A DNA stretch of 64,000 bases, taken from assembly GCA_024114885.1 (NCBI GenBank), contig CP099418.1, positions 4,216,001 to 4,280,000 of the forward strand, read 5' to 3'. The translations under genes and the position numbers were made by a program. Below, in pieces: positions 59,148 through 64,000 of the stretch. Source of the stretch: Septoria linicola (Eukaryota; Ascomycota; Dothideomycetes; Mycosphaerellales; Mycosphaerellaceae). Each line of letters begins with the position of its first letter. Position 1 is the first letter of the stretch. The notes beneath the pieces were generated by a model. It did not search any database. It was not told the DNA's origin and saw only the letters and a program-made list of their open reading frames with translations.

Positions 59148-60424
59148 TCATGCCCACTTGCCCAAGATAGCCATAAGAAGCGCTCCGAGAACCATGCAGC
59201 CAACAGCAGCAAGCACCAACCTAATGGGTGCTTTCTGCATGTAGCTGCTGAACATGAACTCGTGGGCCATCAGTTCGACCAATCCGGTATAGATCAGGAT
59301 TCCCGCTGATATCGAGTCGAAGACGCCGTTGATGATCAAGAAGGACTGGCTGTTTGGGTTGAGAGCAGTGCGCACTCCGAGACCGATTGCAATGGCAATT
59401 GGAGTGGACAGCGCATAGCCAAGACCAAGCAAGTAAGGCGTGAAACGCTTAGATTCCGGCCAAGTGATGCTTCCCAGCCGAGAGCCAAGTGCCAGCCCTT
59501 CGAATGTCTGATGGAAGGTGAGTACAACGTAAAGGGTATCGAATTCGGCGCCGGACACTGCCAAGGTAAGTCCGATGAAGATAGAGTGGAAGATGACCTG
59601 TGATTATTAGCATGGCTACCACCTTGATATAACTGCCAACGCCGCCTCGTAGTAAAAACGATTTGGCAGTTCTCAGGCGGAACTTGACTTACACCAAATT
59701 CGAGAATGAAGACGGCTGTCATCTGGGCAGCATATGAGTCGGGATCAAAGGTTTTGGCATGTCCTGAATTAGCTCTAGTATTCGAGGGGTGCTGGTGATC
59801 TTTGGCATGCCAGAGGTGGTCGTCGCCAGGTACGTGTGGATTGGTAGGGCATTCGTTGCCGTTCGTAGTAGAAACGCTCGGCTCATCTTGATACTTGACA
59901 TCGAGGGAACCATTCAGTTCCAAGTCGGTTCGCTTGACGTTCTCGGTATCGTGGTCGTGCGAGAGACCGAATTTTGCATAGCGCATAGTCATGAGTTCGA
60001 CGAAGAACAGGACAAAGACTGTCATGAGTACAATGCCCTCCACCCCTGCGAAGTCACATTTAGCAACCAGATTGACTTCGATTGCTTCATAGACTTACAG
60101 GTATACTCAGTGATTGGTCCCGTGAGACACTCATTCTTGAGTGCTTCTTCGGCAGGCGCCAGTAACTATCGACATGTGAGCTGAGGCCTTGTCTTCTCAT
60201 AGTGAGCTACTTACATGTATGAAGGCCGTTGCGACGATGACTCCAGAACCAAAATACTTGGCGATGAAAAATGCCCATTCTGGCACGCCGGTACCGCGAT
60301 GGCGGGATGCATAGACTGGGAACAGTGCTCCCAAGGCAGACCCCACGAGGATCACGAAGATGGACGAGATGCGAAGCCCCAAACGACCATCGTACTCGTT
60401 GCCACTCAGGTCACACTCCGACAT
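59148..60424 (-). CDS. ZIP-family zinc transporter (Zrt1/Zrt2-like)
   Basis: This is a plasma-membrane-type zinc importer. Four exons (60215-60424, 60099-60165, 59693-60045, 59148-59597) give 359 residues. Eight membrane segments are expected. A variable cytosolic loop after helix 3 is rich in His (HDHD, HLWHAKDHQH), as in fungal Zrt proteins. The metal-site helices are HSIFIGLTLA and HQTFEGLALGSRLG, the ZIP signature. The introns are 49, 53 and 95 bp. A near-match to the Zap1 zinc-responsive element lies 123 bp upstream of the ATG, consistent with zinc control but not proof. Confidence 0.93.
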
Positions 60425-61289
60425 GATGATTCCAGAGCGAAAGTGTTTGGAAGGTGTTCCTTGAGGTGGCGGCCAGCGAGAGCAAGTGGTTTGTCCAGAT
60501 CTTCATGCCGTTGGCAGAGATGGCAGAAAGCTTGAGTGTTGAATGCACCTTGATGGTCCTTCTTGGCGCAGATTGAGGAAAGCGCGATCGCTGCGAAACA
60601 AATGATGGCAGTAGTAAACAGCAGGAGCCATCTCACAACCGTTAATGCCACCTCTGCCCAATCCCGCCATTGCACCTGTTTTTCTGTGCGCGCAAAACAT
60701 TCGCCCGTGGCTCACGATCTCGCGAGATCCATGGAAGTTGATGAAGCTTGCCGCAGACCCGCTCAACAAAGCTTCACCCGTCTTGCCTCTAGTTAGTCTC
60801 CTCGGACCAACTGCAAGATCTTGCTGGTCCGGCGAAATGGACTTCATATTCGAGCAGCTTGAGATACTATCCTGTGTGCAATGTGCTGTCCAGACAGATC
60901 GTGCTGCCATATCGTTTGCACAACTATTGAGCAGGACCTGACGGCACTCTTCTTTAAAGGCCAAGGCTGTTGAAGTGACGTCCGTCTGCCGCCCTGCGTG
61001 ACTCTAATCAGCCGCTTTCGATTGACGATGCACGCTTGAGAGACCGACTGATGCTGCTTCTGCTGCTGTTGAAGGAGACTGGCATGATACATGTGTACAC
61101 GCAAAGCAAGCTATGAGACAGGTCAGATCGGGAAATGTAGCCCTGGTTGAGTGTCTCCAGTTACATGTAGGTCAATTGTCGAGCCCATGAGTTTTGGCAC
61201 CTACTTCGACTTTAGGCACGCCATTTCTTGAGCATCCAGCATTCAGAGAGTCCTCCATCTGTCTGGATCTACATCGTTCATCCGTAGCA
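60425..61289. other. Divergent intergenic, ZIP and twin-CX9C genes
   Basis: These 865 bases are the shared promoter region of two divergent genes. Apart from the possible zinc element, nothing is supported. An in-frame ATG at 61194 could extend the next gene by 32 residues. Confidence 0.6.
60547..60557. promoter_or_regulatory. Possible zinc-responsive element upstream of the ZIP gene
   Basis: ACCTTGATGGT matches the yeast Zap1 consensus ACCTTNAAGGT at 10 of 11 positions. It lies 123 bp before the start codon of a zinc importer. A one-mismatch match can arise by chance. Confidence 0.35.
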
Positions 61290-62315
61290 ATGGGCTGGCT
61301 ATGGGGCAGCAACGACGAAACGGTCAGCGACCCGACGAAGAAGCTCGATCCAGGACTTCGAGAGTTCTTGGATAACGAGTCCTCCAAACACGAGAGCAGT
61401 GAAAGCAGAACAGCTACGAAATCAACTTCGTCGTCCAGAGATGCCGCTCCGACTACTTTTCGATCTCAGCTTGGGCTCGCGACTCCAGGCTTAGACCATA
61501 ATCATCAGAACTCCATTCCGTCGAAACTGCCAGCGGTGCCCTCAGAATCGCTCTACCAAGATGGACGATATGCCCACTTATGGAAGACCTACAGGCCGCA
61601 GGAGGAGATTGAAAGCGCCGGGAAGTCTGATCAGGACCGCCTCGCAGACGTGATTGCTTCCTTCAAGGATCGCAAAGCGGAAATAGGCCGAGCAGCTCTC
61701 GAGAATTGCGCCGATTATCAAATAGCAGAAAGGGAGTGCCTCACAAATGGATCTTTGTGGAAGAAGATGTCAATGTGCAGGGAGGAGGGCAAGGCTTTCA
61801 ACAGATGCTACACGATGCAAGCACGCTTTCTGTCGGCGTTAGGATATCTCTCATCTACACGTTCGGAAGAGGAAGAAGAGCGCATCCAGATGCACGCCGA
61901 CAAGCTGTATCACGAGATGCTGGAACGAGAGCAACTTCAAAAGGCGGCGGAGGAGAGCGGCCAAACGCTGCCAGAGCTGCCTCCTCTGATTGCGCCAGAA
62001 AGGATTACGGCTACGTTGGGTGAAGATAGTGCATTTGCGCGCGCGCGAAAGATGGCGATTGAGCGAGGCATGCCTTCCAACTTGAGTTCGTACACGCCCG
62101 AAAAGCAGGAGGAGATCAAGAAGCGTATTGAAGGCCTCTCGCCAGCAGAGAAAGAGGTCGAGCTTCAGCTCATTGCGGCAGAGTCACGGTCTCAATTCGA
62201 ATACGCAGAAAAGATTGCACGGCATTTGGAGGAGGAAAAGCAGCATCGCGAGGAGCGACGCGAGCGCGGTAAAGAGACCATCGGAGACACCCTCCGAAGG
62301 CTATGGGGAACGTGA
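61290..62315 (+). CDS. Unknown protein with a twin-CX9C motif
   Basis: This is a single exon of 341 residues. The centre has two CX9C pairs, C-ADYQIAERE-C and C-REEGKAFNR-C, separated by 12 residues. That is the helix-loop-helix disulfide layout of CHCH-type proteins, many of which are imported into the mitochondrial intermembrane space by Mia40. The domain is flanked by a Ser-rich disordered N-terminus that begins MGWLWGS and by a long Glu/Lys/Arg-rich helical C-terminus. Classical CHCH proteins are much shorter (about 80-150 residues), so this is an extended member. The function is unknown. The start at 61290 is preferred over 61194. Confidence 0.8.
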   Translation: MGWLWGSNDETVSDPTKKLDPGLREFLDNESSKHESSESRTATKSTSSSRDAAPTTFRSQLGLATPGLDHNHQNSIPSKLPAVPSESLYQDGRYAHLWKTYRPQEEIESAGKSDQDRLADVIASFKDRKAEIGRAALENCADYQIAERECLTNGSLWKKMSMCREEGKAFNRCYTMQARFLSALGYLSSTRSEEEEERIQMHADKLYHEMLEREQLQKAAEESGQTLPELPPLIAPERITATLGEDSAFARARKMAIERGMPSNLSSYTPEKQEEIKKRIEGLSPAEKEVELQLIAAESRSQFEYAEKIARHLEEEKQHREERRERGKETIGDTLRRLWGT

Positions 62316-62543
62316 TTGCTCAGCAAATCGTAGGACTTTCATTGTACAATTATGCGAATGATAGCTGACGGTATGTAGCTTATGCACGAATCTGAGCGCC
62401 AGGGCCAAAAGGTGCTCGTCTCGGCGCGATCCGAAAGCTCGAAAGGGTAATCGTATACAAACACCTTCAAACACACCACACCTTGAGTGCCGGACAGCTC
62501 GAGCGCAGCATACTATCATGCTGCCACATCACATATAACCAAT

Positions 62544-64000
62544 ATGGCTACTGCAACACCTTCTAAGCGTAGGTCGTGCATCCACGTCACCTGCTGCAAC
62601 ACTGACAGTCGGGACAGATGATAGGATAGAGAGGCATATTCAGAGGCAGCGTGGAGCTGGGTCAGTAGGGCCTTGCTATGAACTAGCCTACAGGCAATTG
62701 ACTGACTTATCGCAGCGTCCGGAACCTGGCGAGCAACTTTGGCTTCTCTTTTGGCTTATCGTCTGCGCTCCCGCCGTTTGCGACAACACTCGAATCAACA
62801 CATTCGCTCGAACGCCCTGCGAAACGTAGAAAGTCGCACGACTTTGGCGAGAAAGATGCACTGTCAGCGACTCCCTCGAAGACCACAAGTCAGGATGTCA
62901 TCCTGCAGGACTCGTCTCAATCTGTACGCCCTACCGAAACGTATCGACTCGAAGATGTCGAGCAAGAGATGGGAAGTGGAGGAACGGATGAGATACCTGC
63001 TGTCAAGACTAATACACGGCGTGGGAGGCCTCGCAAAGATGCTACAGATCCGGCTGCAACTCACGATACGGCTGGGCCAGTAACACAGACGACCGCGAAG
63101 AAGCGAGGTCGACCAAAGAAAGTACAAGTCCCAGTACCCACGGCACAGCAGGCAACAGATACACAACTTGATGCAGCCGTCATTGCGGCTCGCGTTGCGA
63201 TGGAGTCCGCTCTACTTGACACCGGGGCAGACAAAGGGTCGCAGGACGGAGGAATCCAGGCGAAGAAGAGGGGACGGCTAAAGAAGAAAGCAGATGATGA
63301 CGATTCGGGCGTACTTCCAGTACAGACGGCACACGGCTCTGTGGCGCGCTTCTTACGGCCTAAGAGGCAAGCAGCCACGACGGCCATGATAAAAGTCTCG
63401 GAGGGTTTTCTGGAGGAAGAGAGCGACATCACCAAAAGAAGACGAGACGTGACTGGCCCGTCCAAGCCTCCCTCAGACACAATTGAAGGCGTGAAATATC
63501 TGGATGTGAATCCTCTGGTTAAGCCAACAACAGCACGCGGAGTGAAAACGATCTGGAAACATGCCTCGGTCAACATACTATCCACTTCTATAGGAGAGAA
63601 CAACGCTGGAAGTTCCGTCCAAACGAGAGATCGCGCAGCAAGAGAGATTGCTGACGATGCAAATATGGTAGCAACGGAGATCGAGCCACTCGTAAGGCCT
63701 GAAAGACGTACAGCAGTCGCTGCAAGGACTAAGGTCGCCCGCGGGTTCGTCGAGGAGGAAAGCGATATCAGCAAGAAGCGACGAGATCCGGACATATTCG
63801 AACACACATGCAGTGAAACGAACCTGGTTGACAACGTGGCACGGAAACCGCCGGCCATCGCTCAATCTCTGTCTGCCGAACCGCGTACCACAGCTGGTAA
63901 TCCGAAGGTCTCCTCGACGGAAAATCAGAAACGCAAGCATTTAAAAGCAAAGACGGCCAAATTCACGCCCACAGTTGACACTGAGCGTCTACCTTTGGCA
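62544..64000 (+). CDS. AT-hook nuclear protein, possibly SLX4-like, cut by the right edge
   Basis: Exons 62544-62568, 62609-62660 and 62716-64000 (open at the edge) give at least 454 codons in one continuous frame. Introns are 40 and 55 bp. The protein is disordered and basic with three AT-hook-like cores: RRGRPRK, KKRGRPKK and a weaker KKRGRLKK, all between about residues 120 and 230. Two similar blocks, VSEGFLEEESDITKRRRD and VARGFVEEESDISKKRRD, follow. Fungal SLX4, a scaffold for structure-specific nucleases, also combines AT-hooks with RRRD motifs, so SLX4 is one candidate. A chromatin protein is another. The C-terminal half that would decide is missing. Confidence 0.65.

Noticed and set aside
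63061..63858. A 265-codon minus-strand frame near the right end
   Set aside because: It is antisense to the AT-hook gene, whose sense frame has AT-hooks and repeated motifs. The antisense product is a Ser/Leu-rich shadow.
33550..64000. tRNA, rRNA or snRNA genes in the gene-rich part
   Set aside because: Reading by eye found no convincing A-box/B-box pairs or rRNA-like stretches. A covariance-model scan would be needed to exclude short RNAs.

Overview
The window is fungal nuclear DNA. I infer a filamentous ascomycete, probably Dothideomycetes and perhaps Mycosphaerellaceae-like. The grounds are a repeat block with the signature of repeat-induced point mutation (RIP), compact genes with short GT-AG introns of about 50 bp carrying ctaac/ctgac branch sites, and fungal genes such as PIL1, ERV29, NUP84 and ATP4. 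The species cannot be named from sequence alone.

Bases 1 to about 33,520 are a stack of nested, dead LTR retrotransposons. CpA and TpG are almost absent while CpG, CpC and CpT remain, which is the mark of CpA-specific RIP. Because ATG contains TpG, and because CAA, CAG and TGG become stops, the block has essentially no open reading frames. Exact LTR ends and target-site duplications (TSDs) give the order of insertion. Copia D (minus strand, 4934-30965) was split first by Gypsy B (5509-12235, TSD cttat) and Gypsy C (14822-27819, TSD gtata). Gypsy C was then split by Copia E (20969-27267, TSD tttag), the youngest and least mutated copy. Copia E also shows both unoccupied target sites. A third Gypsy (A, 1-3456) is cut by the left edge of the window. 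The Gypsy family is a chromodomain type with 172-bp LTRs. Between pol and the 3' LTR it carries a second, oppositely oriented reading frame, seen in all three copies. Two flanking stretches (3462-4928 and 30971-33520) are RIP-degraded DNA of unknown family.

Composition changes abruptly near 33,520, about 240 bp before the start codon of the essential mitochondrial gene ATP4. From there to the right end the DNA is ordinary and gene-dense. On the plus strand are ATP4, a 2-oxoglutarate/Fe(II) oxygenase, an N-terminally anchored lysine-rich protein, ERV29, NUP84, PIL1, a DapA-type aldolase, a TRI12-like MFS transporter, a twin-CX9C protein, and an AT-hook protein cut by the right edge. On the minus strand are a DEDDh exonuclease of the Gfd2/YDR514C type, a BSD-domain protein, two tandem RBR ubiquitin ligase genes (one intact, one broken by a frameshift and a stop), a short-chain dehydrogenase and a ZIP zinc transporter. 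I assembled splice sites by hand. For every intact multi-exon gene followed end to end, the exon lengths sum to a multiple of three.

Most of these are unlinked housekeeping functions: ATP synthesis, ER-Golgi sorting, the nuclear pore, eisosomes and zinc uptake. Only the aldolase-MFS-SDR stretch (54.1-58.5 kb) hints at a small metabolic neighbourhood. The least explained items are the antisense reading frame of the Gypsy family, the fossils of unknown family beside the stack, and the decayed RBR paralogue.
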